Assembly (NCBI RefSeq): GCF_003144115.1
Contig: NW_020312000.1
Span: 585,946 to 649,945, forward strand
Source of the DNA: Tilletiopsis washingtonensis
Lineage: Eukaryota > Basidiomycota > Exobasidiomycetes > Entylomatales
Length of the DNA: 64,000 bases
Reading direction: 5' to 3'
Made by a program: the position numbers and the translations under genes
Notes under the pieces: model-generated
What the model saw: only the letters and a program-made list of their open reading frames with translations
Told to the model about the DNA's origin: nothing
The model's database searches: none
Part shown: positions 22,453-34,438 of the stretch, one piece after another
Layout of the letters: every line of letters starts with the position of its first letter
How positions within the stretch are numbered: position 1 is the first letter of the stretch

Positions 22453-22724
22453 GCTGCGCTGCTCGGCGTCGCGCACCACTGCCCGTCTCTGCCCTCTCTG
22501 TCTCGCGCATCACACGGAATGGCCTGCGCATCCATACTACCCCTACTATGTAATCATCCACGCTCCACCCTGGAACACTGCTACTGCGAGGTCCGCCGTT
22601 GTGTGAGAGAGCGGTTCAGATGCGGTGTCGCCTCGAGAGCATCATGGAGCGTCGATGCTCACGGGCGCAGGGCTTGACAAACACAGCATTCATATACGCA
22701 ACATTTTTCCGGCTATCATCGAAT

Positions 22725-22818
22725 GGGGACATAGCTCAGGGGCAGAGCGCTTGCTTAGCATCTTCTGAGTGTTTCAGTCTGTTGCATGAGGTCGAGGGTT
22801 CGATTCCCTCTGTCTCCA
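22725..22818 (+). tRNA. tRNA-Ala (AGC) with a short intron
   Basis: Cloverleaf read by eye: acceptor GGGGACA pairs with TGTCTCC and includes the G3:U70 wobble that is the identity element for alanyl-tRNA synthetase. The D arm is GCTC/GAGC; the T arm is GAGGG-TTCGATT-CCCTC; the discriminator is A at 22818. The anticodon AGC is at 22757-22759, A37 at 22760, and an intron of about 22 nt (22761-22782) follows at the standard position. The anticodon stem CTTGC/GCATG has one T-T mismatch, so the exact intron edge is uncertain. A-box and B-box are inside the gene. Confidence 0.88.
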
Positions 22819-22837
22819 TTTTCGCTTTTGCCTTTTT
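22819..22837 (+). terminator. RNA polymerase III T-run terminator after tRNA-Ala
   Basis: T runs directly behind the tRNA (TTTT at 22819-22822, TTTT at 22826-22829, TTTTT at 22833-22837) in otherwise GC-rich DNA. Confidence 0.75.
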
Positions 22838-23009
22838 GCCACCATGATTTTACACTGCCTTTTTGCCCTCTCCAACCCCACATGCCACGACCTCCTGCGC
22901 TGCACTCAGTGATCAGGACGCGTTGATTGAGACAAGGGTATGCTGAGTGATGAACGCGACCGGGTGGTAATACATGTAAGCAGAGCGTCGTGGGTCAGGG
23001 AGGGGTGCG

Positions 23010-26000
23010 CTACGAGACAGCGCGCAGACGCGGCGGCACGGCGGGCGGCACGTCGATGTCGCTCGCGACGCTCGTCGCGGCGGTGGCAGGTGCGGTGGAG
23101 GGGTAGGAGAGGGGAGGGCGCAGCGAGAGATGCAGCGGCGAGACGCCGGCGCTCGGCAGCGAGGCCGTGTCGCACAGACCCGCGACGCGCCCGACGACCT
23201 CGAGGGCACGGGCGATGCGTGCGTGCGAGAGGCTCTGCGGCGGCGTGTTGCGCTGGAGCGCGTTCAGCAGCAGCTGGTAGCGCGCAATGCGCTGGGTGGG
23301 CTGGATGACAATGTCGGCCGGCGCCAGAGACTTGGCGGCCGAGGCGCTCGACTGCGACTTGCTCTTCGCCGGCGCAGCAGGCCGCGTGACGGCGTCCATG
23401 GCGCGGCGGCCCAGCGTCGTGGCCGGCGAGGCAAAGCCCCAGGCCGAGGCCGGGCGCACGGGCGAGGGGCGCGGCGACGTTGCGACAGGCGAGGTCGGTG
23501 CCGGCGCAGCGAGAAACGCGCCGCTGCTGATGGTGCTGCGGCGCTTGGCGGCGTTCGGCCGGGGCGCAAAGTCCTCCTCCGGCGACGGCAGCAGCGGCTC
23601 GTCAAGCAGCGCCTCGGGCGTCGACGGCCGCGTGAGCGCCAGCGCGTCGATCGCGGCGCTGCGACCAGTACGCTGCGAACGCGGGACCGTGAGGCTCGTC
23701 GCCGAGACGTTGCTCGAGCGCGGCACGAGCTCGCCGGCCGTGATGGGCATGAGCATGACGAGGCCGATGCGGTCCTTGCTCTTGGCCTTGCCGTTCTCGA
23801 CGAGGCGCAGCGAGTCCATCACGTCGCCCACAACGGCAGCCCACGAGACAAACGTCGCCTCAAGCTGCGGCGCAACCAGGCGGAACGCTGCGCCGACGCC
23901 CGCCGCAGTCGGGTTCTCGTCGATGCGCGTGGCGAGCGTGCGGCTGAGGGCGATCAGCTGCGGCAGCATGTTGCGCAGCGTGGCGATGTGCGGCGCGGGG
24001 CCGACGAGCGACGCATCGACGGTCGACATCATCAGCGCCGACGAGCTGCGCCGGCGCCGGTGCGTCGACGGGCCCACGGTGCTCGCAGCAGAGACACGGC
24101 GAATGGCCTGAAAGCCATGTCAGCGCGGGTCTCAGCACTGCAATACTTTATCACTCACCAGCAGGAGACTCTCAAGGTGCCGAGCATAGCTGCGCTCTGT
24201 TTGCACCATTTCGCGGATGACGAAGAGACTGGACACCTCGCGCTTCCAGTCCGCGTCGTTGACAAATGCGCCGTCGTGCAAGCGGCCGCTCGCCATGCCG
24301 ACACCGCGCTCGAGCGGCGTCGCGAGCCCGCCAGACTCGCCAGAGCTGTAGCTGGTAGCCGGACTCTGATCGGCGAGGAACGGCGGCATCTTGCCGTCGA
24401 CGCTGGCTGAGCGCGGCCGAGGCGGCAGGCGCGCCTCGACGGGACTGGTCTGTGTGCTGCGCTTGGCGAGCAGGTTGCCAGTCGAGGCCATGGCCTGGCG
24501 CACGGTGCCAACGCCCTGCTGCAACTTCTCGGCACCGCGCCGCGCGATGCGGTCCTGGTGATGCCGACGCACGTCTTCGAGTGCCTGCAGGAACTCATGG
24601 TCGTCGGCGATGTTGAGCGTAGCAGCAGAGGACTTGCGCCGGGGCATCGCTCGCATGGGCGCCGGCGCCTGCATCTGCATCTCGTTGCTGGCCGAGCGTT
24701 GGCCGGCCGGCACGAGCGCCTCCGGCTGCGTGTGGATCGACAGCGACGGGCGATTGCGGGCGCGCACGCCGGGAGAGACGGGAGTCACGTCGGGCACACG
24801 GCTCAGGCTGCGTCGGCGCGGCAGCGGCAGGTCGGCATCTTCCGTGTCGGACACGGCCGTGTCTGCCTCGGGCGATGCCGCACGCTGATCGATGGAGCTG
24901 CGACGCGGTGGAGTAACGACGGGCACGCGATCGACGACCATATATGCCTTGTTTGCCGGCGGCGGGTAGGGCGAGCGCGTCACGAGTGCCCGCAACGGCG
25001 AACGCATCTTGGCAGCGGCCGACCCGGCGTCGTTCATGCCCATAGCACTGGCACTGCGTCCTTGCGGCGAGGGCGCCTTGGGCGATTGCGGCGGCGTCGG
25101 CGAGTGGTACGACGACGGCGGCTGCGAGGGCTTGCGCGGGATGCGCGGCGCAGTGGGAGGCGACGGCGTAGCGACAGGCGAGGCAGCCGGCACGACCTTG
25201 CTGCGCGCGCGAGCAGCGCTGGCCACCGTCGGGTCCGTGAGCGTCGAGCGTCCGGAGCGCGAGAGGCGCTTGAGCGGCGTCGGTGTGGTGGGCGTAACAG
25301 TGGGGTGCGTCAATGCCGTCGTGTAGCTCACGTCGCTGGCGCCGCCCGTGCTGCTGGTGCGCGAGTGGTCCATCGCCGACCGGCGCGAGGCGTTGCGAGA
25401 GTGCCCGGCAGACGTGGCCGCCGCCGAGCGCTCGTCGCGCACGCTGCGCGTAAAGCCAAGCGAGCTGCTGGCGCGCATGACAGTCGGCGAAGCAGGCTTC
25501 TCGGGCGTCGTGGGACGCGAGAACCCGAGGAAGCGGCCGATGCCGGACGAGCGGCTGCGCGCGTGCGAGGGTCGGCCGGAGGCCCGCAGCGCCATCTGAG
25601 GCTCGTCGACTGAGCTCGAGGCTGACTCAGGCGCCAGACTGAGTCCAAGGGCCGGAGTGGTCGAGTCGTGCGAATGCGACAGCATCGTCGAGGCGGCATC
25701 CTCGAACTCCGTCGCCGCAGTGATCTCGCTCGCGGGCGCAGAGTCATGTGAGGCCGTCAGCTCGTCGAGCTCCGGCGCGGGCGGAATGACCGGCGCCTGT
25801 GCGTTGGCCCACCAGGGGTCTGCGGGCCCAGGTGCCTCTTCCATGCTCATCGGACGGCTCGCGAGCTGCGGGCTCTTGAGCGCCGAGAGCGCAGCGAGGT
25901 AGGCCTTTGCGGCGGACGGACTCAGCGGGCCTGTGCTGAACGCTGAGGCAGATGAGCGGCTACGGCGATGCGCGGTGCGAGTCTGAGCGTCGACAGCGAG

Positions 26001-28397
26001 CGAGCCAGGCGCAGGCGACGCGTCGACCGGCTTGCGCGTCAAGCTGCCTGTCAAGCGCGACAGGGCCTTCTCGCGCGAGGCCTCCTTCTCCTCGTCAACA
26101 GACTGCCGAGCGCTCTGGCTCTCCGTGGCGCTTGGTCGTTTGGGCAGCGAGCGCGAGTTGCGCCGCAACGACGGCACACTGCTGCCGCCGCGAGGCGCTC
26201 TGCCCTCGATCTGCGACTCGATGTCTTCTGCCAGGCGTGACAGTCGCGCCAGGCGCGCCGCCTCGTTCGGACTCAGCAGCGGCTCCTGATCGATGATGGA
26301 CGCGCGCAGCACAGCTCCGCTCTGGGCCGTCGCTTGACTGTCGGAGACGCGCGCCAGCTCGAGATGCTCGACGCCCAGCTCTCGCTGCGCCTCGGCATCG
26401 AGGAACACGCGCTGTATCTGTCCAACGCTGTTGGAGCGCAGGCGACGCATCGCCGGCCGCTGCGGCGACATGTGCTCGACGGCCACGTGCGCACGGATGC
26501 TGCTGGGCGGACTGACGTCCCGCCGAGTGCGCGGACTGACCGGCGGCGTGGCGGCGGCTGCGGCGCGCGACCACGCCGGATCGTTGAGGCTGAAGCGCTG
26601 TGAGAAGCGCGAGCGCGAGCGGTTCGGCGGCGGTGGCGGCGGCAGTGGTGCCGCGGCGTCGGCACTCTGCGTCAGCGTCGGCTTGCGCGACACATTCGCG
26701 CTGCCATTCGGCATGGCCGGCGTCATGGCGGCACTCGCGCTGCTAGTGTTCCGCGAGAGAAAGGTGGCAGGGATCTCCGTCGCCGAGGGCGTCTTGGGCT
26801 TGCGGCGGAAGCCAAACGACGAGTGCGGCCGCGGCGGCGCGCTGGGCGGCGGCGAGAGGCCATGTCCGGCGTCCGAGGGGACCTTGCGCACGGGCGACGC
26901 CGGGCGGACGCTCGGACTGCTCGTCTGGCTGCTGCTCGGAGAGCGGCTGGGCCCAGAGGCCGGTGTATGGTCGCGCGAAGAGGAGCTGCTGTTGCCGCGC
27001 ATCGAGCTCATAAACGCCTTGCTCGAGCGCGAGATCGTGCTGCGCAGGCTGGGCCGCTGCGGCGAGTGAGAGGAAGAGTTGCGCGACTCAACGCTAGAGG
27101 AGCCCGACGCCGACGGCGAGCCGAGCGACGGCCGCGGCGAGGGCACGGCGAGCGAGCTGCTGGCGCTCGGCCGCTTGGCAGCTTCGACAGCGGCAGCCTG
27201 CTGTGCGTCGGCAAGCGCCTCCTGCGAGTACATGTGCACGAGGTAGTCGGGCAGCAGCGGCGAAACAGGCGACGGCGGCTGCGGCGCAGGTAGCGCTGGG
27301 AGCAGATGCGTCGGCGGCGACGGCTTGCCCGGCGACGGCAGCGGCTTGTTGCGGTGACTCAGCTCCGCCGGCGAGAAGCCGATGCGCCGAGTGCTGCGCG
27401 AAGCGCGGGAGCTGGCAGACGCAGACGCAGGCGAGACGCTGCGAATGCTGGCCGGTGCTGGCCGCTCGGGCGCGAGCTGCGAGGCCTGGCGCGGCGGCAC
27501 GGGAGAAGAGAGAAGACGGCCAGGCGAGGGCGTGTTGCCGCGCCGCACGGGGATCTGCGAGGGAGACGAAAAGGAGCCGGAAGAGGAGGAGGGAAGTGGC
27601 GAAGACGAGTGCGCTGGCGGAGGCGGAGGCGGTAACGGCGACGAGCTCTTCCGCGGCACGCGGCTGGCGGGCGTGGTGGGCGTCGCTCGGGCCGCATGGG
27701 CGCGCAACGCAGCTCGCTCATGCCTGGCGCGGAGTAAGGTGAGCTTGGATCGCCTATGCGCAGGGGCCACGAGGTCCGAGTGGCTGGTGCAGCAACTCAC
27801 ATGAGGTCATTGGCGTGCAGCGCATCAATAGTGCGCCCCGAGGCGCTGCTGGACATGCCCGCCGGCGCATGCTGCACCCGCGGCTCGGCGTCAAGCAGAC
27901 CCTTGTGCGCCGCATCGGCGCCCTGCTCCTCCGTGTCGGGACTGGTGGGCGTGGTGCTAGTCCAGCTGCCACTGCGGCCGAGGCTGTCCGAGTCGGTGGC
28001 ATACTCGCCGCGCGGCACGCTGCGTGCGCTGTCATCGGCACGGCGGCTGCGGCTGCTCGAGGCGCTCTGGCACCCGCTGCTGCTGCTCGAAGTCGCGGCA
28101 GAGGTGTGGTGCGCCGACGACGCGGCACTCAGCGTCTCTTCGAGGGCAGCGGGCTGTGGCAGGGCATCGCTGGCAGGGGAGAGCGAGCTGCGTCGGCGCG
28201 GCGGCGGCGAGGCGGGTGTCGGCAGCACAGCGGCGGCAGCAGGCGGCGATGCGGCCGTGACCGTCGCCGGCGACTCGTCGTCCTCAGCATCGACCGGCGG
28301 CGCGGGAGCTGCTGGCAAAGAGCGCAGCGCAGGCCCGACCAAGGCCGTGTCGAGCTTGGCGAGCGCCGGCGGCGAGACGAGCTCGCTGCTGCGCATG
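23010..28397 (-). CDS. DH-domain RhoGEF-like protein with long disordered N-terminus
   Basis: 1762-residue protein from exons 28397-27801, 27753-24160 and 24107-23010. About the first 1380 residues are Ser/Pro/Arg-rich, probably disordered, with many SPxR-like phosphosite patterns. The C-terminal part looks like a Dbl-homology domain: FVIREMVQTERSYARHLESL (CR1 with the conserved Glu), a helical middle (ATLRNMLPQLIALSRTLATRI), then, after a low-complexity insertion, IVIQPTQRIARYQLLLNAL, which matches the CR3 'QP.QR..RY.LLL' helix. DH domains catalyse GDP release from Rho/Cdc42 GTPases in polarity and cytoskeleton control. No PH domain follows; the protein stops about 60 residues after CR3 in a Pro-rich end. 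An ATG upstream of 28397 would only add low-complexity residues. The middle of the DH is degenerate, so GEF activity is not certain. Confidence 0.75.
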
Positions 28398-30564
28398 GCG
28401 CGCGCGCGGAGAGAGGGAGAGGCGGAGAGGTGCCGGGACGCGCTGTTCAGGCGGCCATCAGGGGCGCGGCAGGAGGTGCGAGGTGTGGTGTCGCTGTGTG
28501 GGTGGAAGAGAGCGTGGAGGAGAAGAAGGTGTGCACTGAGCGTGGGCGACGGGCGATCGGGAGGGTGACGGCACAACGCAAACAGCCATCAGGCGCGGAG
28601 CAGCTGCTGCTGCAGGCGGCAGGCGCAGGCACGCTCCAGCTCTCAGCACATGCGGCCGGCGCGCCGGCGTAGCGCGGGCTCAGCACAGGCGCGGCGCTCG
28701 CAGCAGCACGCAGGCACAGCGCGCGCGCGTGGCGTCGGGCCGCGGCACAGGCACAAGCAGCAGCACGCACGCCGCCTGCCGTCCGGTCGAGCACCCCTCT
28801 CTGCGGCGTCCATCAGCAGGCGTCACACACGAAGAGCCTCGCCCCGCAGAGAGGCAATTAGCGAGCATCACCGGCCTATATGGAGCACCACGCCCGACGG
28901 CGCGAAGTGGGGACAGCGCAGCGCATCACGCGTTCGCCGTGCTGGACCGACACGCACGGACGCCGAGCAAGGCGGGCCCGCGTCTTGTCCTGCGCTGCGT
29001 TCTGCGCTCGACGACGCTCATGCTGCAGGTTGCTGGGCATCGGCGAGCAGGTGCATCGGACCCTCTAGCCCCGCCGCAATCACGGGTGCGTGGATGCTGC
29101 GCCCTCGGCACAAGCTGCGGCAGGCCAGGCACATGACGGCAGCCGCTGTCGCGTGTCGTCGTCGTTCGCTGCAACTGCGCGCTGGGCGCGAATATGGAAT
29201 ACTGGCGCTGCAGCAGCAAGCAAGCGGTGGCTGCGGCACATGCATCGGCAGCGGTATCGCAGCGGAGTCTGACGGGCGAGGCGGAGTGGAGGTGCCTTCG
29301 TGCTCGTGCTTGCGTTCGGCACGCCTCATGCCGCCTCGCTCTCTTCCTCGTGTTCTCCTCTCGCGGCGCGCGCGCGCATGAAGGGAGATCATCCGGCGCC
29401 GCGCAGCGGGCGTCTCGCGTATTCTGAGCGCATCGCAGCAGCTTCGAAGTCCCCCGTCCGCGATGTCTGCAGAGGTCTCAGTGTACCCCAGGGCGCTTGC
29501 GGGGACCATGCGCAATGATGAGGCTGCGCTTTAGATGCCTCGAGGACGAGGAGGAGCGCTGCAGGCTGACTCGGCGCTCGGCTGCGGGTGCGGGGAGCAG
29601 CTCGGCCTCGGCGCTCCTACATGCGCTATGCGGCGCAGCAGCGCCGATCCCGCCGATCCCTCGGCGCGCCAGAGAGCGGCACGGGCCCTGCGCCGCGCTG
29701 CCGCTGCAGCCCCGCCATCGACACCCTCTCGAGGAGCAGGAGGCTCTTCTCTTCACCACCTCGCGGGTCGCTGCTGGACAGCATACAGCTCTCGCACTTG
29801 CCGCAAGTGCAAAGCGGGAGGTACCATAGGCCTGACACAGCGGGCAGCACGCAGCAGCCACACCCTCGGCGAAGGCGTGGGGCGCGGAGCCGATCGCTTG
29901 GCGGCAGCGCTGCGCTTGGCGTGCAGCCGCGTCGCAGGCGACGCCGCGTCGCGTCGACCTTTCTCACCGCTCCTGCAGCCCTTCCTGCTGATGAAGCATA
30001 TCTTGTTAACAAGTGACTGCAGAACTTTTGTAGCAGGTGCAACAAATCTTGAGCTCCTCTTTGCCGTGCTCTCTGCTGACTCAGGAGCGCAGCGTCCGCC
30101 GGAGGTCACGTAGAGCGGCGCGCAGCAGGCTCTGGCAGCGCGCCGCGCGCACACGCTCCTCCAGGGCTCAGCTAGGCTCGTCGACACGTGGTCGTTGCAC
30201 ACATCGGTCTTCACAGCTGTGCTCAGTAGCTGCTTTGAGTGACTGTTGTTGCCGTCGGACGAAGCGCAGCCTCATCAGGTGCAGACAGAAGGGCGGCGAG
30301 AGGTCACAGGTCCTTCTCGCGCACACGTGCTCCCGGCGGGAGGAGCTTCGATGCGCGTCTGCTCGCTAGTATCTTCGCTCTCTCCTGACCGCGCTCGCAC
30401 AGCTGGCAGACAATACAGACTCTCGAGTGAAGAGAAACCAGAATCAGAATTACACAATACAAGTCCAGTCGTTAAGGGGGCATCAAGCACATGTCGGCAG
30501 CGCGAGCCTCTCGGCGTCGGGCCGCTCTTCTCTCGGCGCCCGATTGCATTGGCACGCGAGGTGC
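28398..30564. other. Gene-poor GC-rich region, about 2.2 kb
   Basis: No supported gene on either strand; open frames here have only Arg/Ala/Ser low-complexity translations without domain motifs or intron signals. A locally less GC-rich patch lies at about 29,990-30,080. It includes the promoter of the RhoGEF gene and, near 30,400-30,564, the probable 3' untranslated part of the glycoside hydrolase gene. Confidence 0.5.
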
Positions 30565-32194
30565 TTAGTTGAAGAGGCGCACGGCCCAGGCGTCCTTGGT
30601 GGCGCTGCTGCCGACGTTGATGTTGAACGTGACCTGGTCGTTCGACACGGTGAGCGTCTGCTGCGAGCCCGAGTTGGTCCAGCCGTTGACGGCGCCGCCG
30701 TTGTTGTAGGGAATGTTGATGAGCTGTGCCTTGACGGTCGTGGCCGAGCCGAACTTCTTCGAGATGCCCGAGAAGGTGACGGCGTTTGTCGTGGCGCTCG
30801 TCGACTGCGAGCCGATGATGGCCGTGGCGTTGTTCGTCGAGGCCGTGGCGTACGAGTCGACGCTGCTGCCGGCCGTCGTGGTGCAGGGGCTGCCGTTCAT
30901 CAGCTTGTAGTACTTGTATGCCTGGTACTCTCCCGTCGTCGAGTAGGAGCCGTCCGAGTTCTTGATGAGCAGGTCGGCCAGCAGGTCGCTGAGGTCCGAG
31001 CCGCTCGCCCAGTTGCCGCGCAGGCCGTTGAACTGCAGCCGCTCGTAGCGACTCTGGAACCATGTGGCATATGCGGGGTACTGCTGGCTGCGAATGCCGA
31101 ACTCGTTGTTCTGCAGACCGATGCCGGGCGTGAGGCCGTAGCTCTTGACGTAGCCGGGGAGGTACTGCGCCGGCGGGATGGGGTCGCTGCGGCGGGCAGA
31201 CGCGCGTCAGTCACGTGCAGCAGGCAGCCGCCCGGAAATGGACTGACTTGTTGTTGTTCTCCTCCAGGTGCCAGTTCCAGACGTCGGGCTGCACGTTCGT
31301 GCCGCCGTTGTTCTGCAGGTAGCTCAGGAAGTTGTTCCACCAGCCTGCGGAGGGAGGGACGCGTCAGTGCCGCACCGCAGCTGCAGGCCGACGCCACGCA
31401 CCGTTGCCGTTGTAAGGGCGGCTCGACGTGCTCGGGCCCACGAGCGGCAGGTAGGCGCTCGAGCCCGAGGGGAAGGCCTGGCGCAGGGCCTTGGTGCCGC
31501 GCACGTACATCTGCGGGGAACAGGGACGCGTCAGGACAAGCCGACGCTGGCTGACGCGCACAGACGCACCTCGTTGTACTGAGACTGCGGGCGGCCGCCG
31601 AAGTTGATGTCAGGCTCGTTCCAGATCTCGAGCTGCGTCGTGTACGAGTTGGCCATGCCGTTCGACTTGAGGTCGGAGATGACCTGCTGGAGGAAGTTGT
31701 TCCACAGCGTCCAGTCGCCGTTGTCTCCCGGGTAGGGCGTCGAGTTGCTCTGCGTGAAATCGACGCCGTACAGGTCCGCCATCTTGACGATCATGACGCC
31801 GTTGACGGCGCGAATGCGCTTCCACGCAGCCACCGTCGCTGCGAAGCGGTCTGGTGCGCCAGCGTCAGTCTGTGATGCGTGCGTCGCACAGGAAGAGCAA
31901 CCCACTGTTGTACGACGTCCGGCTGTTGGCGTAGCCGCCATTCTGGTCCGTCTGGGCGCCACCGGCCGACTCGTAGTTGACGCTGAGCTCCTGCAGGTAC
32001 TTCTGCGGCGGCGTGTTGGTGCCGCTCCAGCCGTAGAGGATGCCCTGGCCGAAGAGCTGCGGCGAGCCGCTGCAGGCGCCGAGGTTCACCGTCGTCGTGT
32101 CGGCGGCGCGCTTGACGGGCGCCAGCGACGAGGGCGCACCCAGCGTCACGGCCGCGCTGGCGAGTGCGAAGAGGAGAGAGGTGGCGGCGTGCAT
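30565..32194 (-). CDS. Secreted clan GH-A glycoside hydrolase (GH39-like)
   Basis: 465-residue secreted enzyme from exons 32194-31906, 31850-31570, 31510-31402, 31344-31248 and 31186-30565 (TAA). The signal peptide is MHAATSLLFALASAAVTLGA, followed by a KR pair that could be a propeptide site. The catalytic barrel shows LEIWNEPDINFGG, where the Glu of WNEP is the usual acid/base of clan GH-A, and GIGLQNNEFG, where the Glu is the probable nucleophile; DVWNWHLEENN lies between them. After about residue 340 a Ser/Thr/Asn-rich beta-type C-terminal domain follows (AVTFSGISKKF, KAQLINIPYNNGG). Several NxT/S sites suggest glycosylation. Substrate cannot be read; GH39 (beta-xylosidase-type) is the nearest named family I would propose. 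A TTAAAA element lies 67 bp before the ATG. Confidence 0.75.
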
Positions 32195-34438
32195 TGTGTG
32201 AGAAGAAGTGGGGGTGAGGAGGATGGGGAGAAAGGAGGTAGACGACCTCGAGCGGCGTGCTTTTAACTCCCTCGCCCGAGCTTGCGCTGCTTCCCCGCCT
32301 TCCCCGCATCTGGGGTATGGGGAAGCTGCGCTCGGGTCAGACGTCGGGCCGCTGACAGGTGCACGGGTGCAGGCGTGATGCGGCTGCGAAGAAAGTGTGC
32401 CGAGGCGAGGCATAGCGCCATGTGCCTCCGCCAGTGGCTAGCGGCGCATGGACGCACTTCCCCGCACTCTCGCCATCCTGGGCCTCCAGCGCCGACGGCA
32501 ATCTCCGGTTTGCTGAGCAAGTGTGCATCTCCGAGCGCACTCAGCAGCAGTCAGCGCTGCATGCTTGACGTCGCGGCGCAGGGATTGCCGTCGGACGAAG
32601 GAGGGGCGCGCTCGGCCGCCTCGCCACTGCGCAACGGCGGCAGCGGCGCAGAGATGGCCATCAGATAATCCCGAGCGTGCGCGTGTGTGGCACTGGAGCC
32701 GAAGCGTGCAGGGTACAGCGGCAGCCCCAGCGGCAGCAGCAGCGGCGCTGTGTCTCTTGCGGCGCGGAGCGAGGGGTCCAGCGCGGCGCTTTGCCCGCCG
32801 CGAGAGCGTCGCGGCAGCACCCCGCAGCCGCTGCTGCCGCGGCTCGGCAGCTCGCTTGCAGCGCGGCAGCTGCGGCTGCGCTGCCTCCGCCGGCGGCTCG
32901 CCGCTGCATCTGATGCGCCGCCGGCCATCTCGCCGCCTGCAGAGATGCACCCGACGGCACCGCTACGCTCTGAGCGCCTCGCGCCTGTCGCGTGCACGAG
33001 CACAGCTCGGGTGCGGGGCCCCGCCTTGCTCCGCTCCGCCGCTGCCAGGTGATGCTGCGTGCTGCGGCGGAGATCTCGCCCCGCCCGCTCCGGAGCCGAG
33101 AACGTGCTGCGGCCCCTTGGACAGGCGCTTTGCCCGCCCGGAGGCCCCTGGGGCAGCTTGGCCCGCTGCCCCCGCCCGCTGCTGCCGGTGCCGCCTCTGC
33201 CGCGCCGGCCGCCGCTTCGCCCGACAGCTGCCGCCCGCCGGCCCCGAGATGCGGAAGGTGTGCTGCTGCTCCTCCCCTGCTGGCAGCCTGTGGCGCAGAT
33301 TGCCGGAGCTAGACGTGCAGATCCCTTCCGCTTACCCCGCGCCATGCTCATGCTCGCTCCCTCTCCGCTCGCAGCTGAATGCTGGGGTTTGCCCCGTCTT
33401 GCCTCTTCCGCCGGGCCCGGCAGAAGCTTCGGCAGCCGCAGCGCTCGGTCGAGCCAAGTGGCCAACTCAGATCAACAGGCCGAGCATGGCGCCGCGGTGC
33501 GTGCAGTGCACAGCTGCGCGGTGTCAGGCGCGGCGCAATGACCCACAGCGGCCACCGGCGTGCTTCGACGTCAGCCTGCTCGTCGCTCGAGCTCCTCCGG
33601 CTGCGGCTGGGCCGGCCGACGCTGGACGCAGCAGCACAAAGAGCACCCAGTATGCCGATGCACGCTTCGCTGCAAGCCAGGGCCCGTTGGGCAATCAACA
33701 TCGCCCGCTCTCCAGCTTTGTGCCGCTGACACAGCGCAGCTGCTCGAGGAGGAGACGCTCATTTCGCCCGCTGTCATGCGAGCCCCTGGACTAGCTGCAC
33801 GTTGCACGCCTCGGCACCCAGCATGCAGTGGGCTGCAAGTGTGCGTCTTCTGTGGGGTAAGCCTCGCAGTGCCGACGGCAAAGAGGGGAGAGATTCGCGA
33901 GACTCGTGGCCAGGAATAGGCCAGAGGGAGCAGGGCGTGCCCTGAACCTTGTTCCTCTAGGTGCTAGCACCCGCTGGCGCGAGCCGCCAGGCACTGGCTG
34001 CTTTACTGCATGGGGCCCCGTGTTGCGAAGATTGCCTGGCCACCGGCGCCGGACTGTCAGCTGCCCGAAAGATGACCAGCAATGCCGGCGGCGCAGGGAG
34101 CATCTCAATGCGTCTACTCATCCTGAGCACGCCATCTCTGCGTCTGGAGACCGCAGATCCTGTCCACTTCCGAACCCCTGCATGCATCCCTTCGGCCGTC
34201 GATGGGCGAAAGGCATCGAGGCGGGCCCAAGATTTCCGTCTCTCGCATCTCTCGGCCCAGGATCTCCACGGCCGGCCAAGCTAGGCCAGGACATTGCCGC
34301 GAGGCGGGCAGCGTCGTACCTGCACGCTGGCGCAGGCACTGGCGGCAGAGATGTGCTAGCGCAGTGTGTCATTGACGAGCCCAAGCCTGGTGCCTGCAGC
34401 TGCATCTCCCTCGGCTTTGTGTCTGCCTCGTCCCCGAC
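32195..34438. other. Gene-poor GC-rich region, about 2.2 kb
   Basis: Holds the glycoside hydrolase promoter at its left end. The remainder, especially 32,650-33,750, is extremely GC-rich with many GCAGC/GCGGC words. Long open frames occur on both strands, but their translations are Arg/Ala/Pro low complexity and show no motif, so no gene is called. No RNA gene or repeat element was recognised. Confidence 0.5.
32261..32266 (-). promoter_or_regulatory. TATA-like element of the glycoside hydrolase gene
   Basis: TTAAAA on the minus strand, 67 bp upstream of the ATG at 32194, in GC-rich sequence and followed by a C/T-rich leader (CCTCCTCACCCCCACTTC). Confidence 0.4.

Noticed and set aside
29980-30085. 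Possible C/D-box snoRNA (TGATGA near 29990, CTGA near 30077, flanked by TCCTG/CAGGA)
   Set aside because: The C box lacks the usual purine in front, and no guide match to rRNA could be tested by eye; the pattern can occur by chance. A snoRNA covariance search with an rRNA target check would settle it.
32523-33794. Open frame of 423 codons (+) in the gap after the glycoside hydrolase
   Set aside because: Arg/Ala/Pro/Cys low complexity, overlapped by equally long frames on the other strand, no start context or intron pattern.
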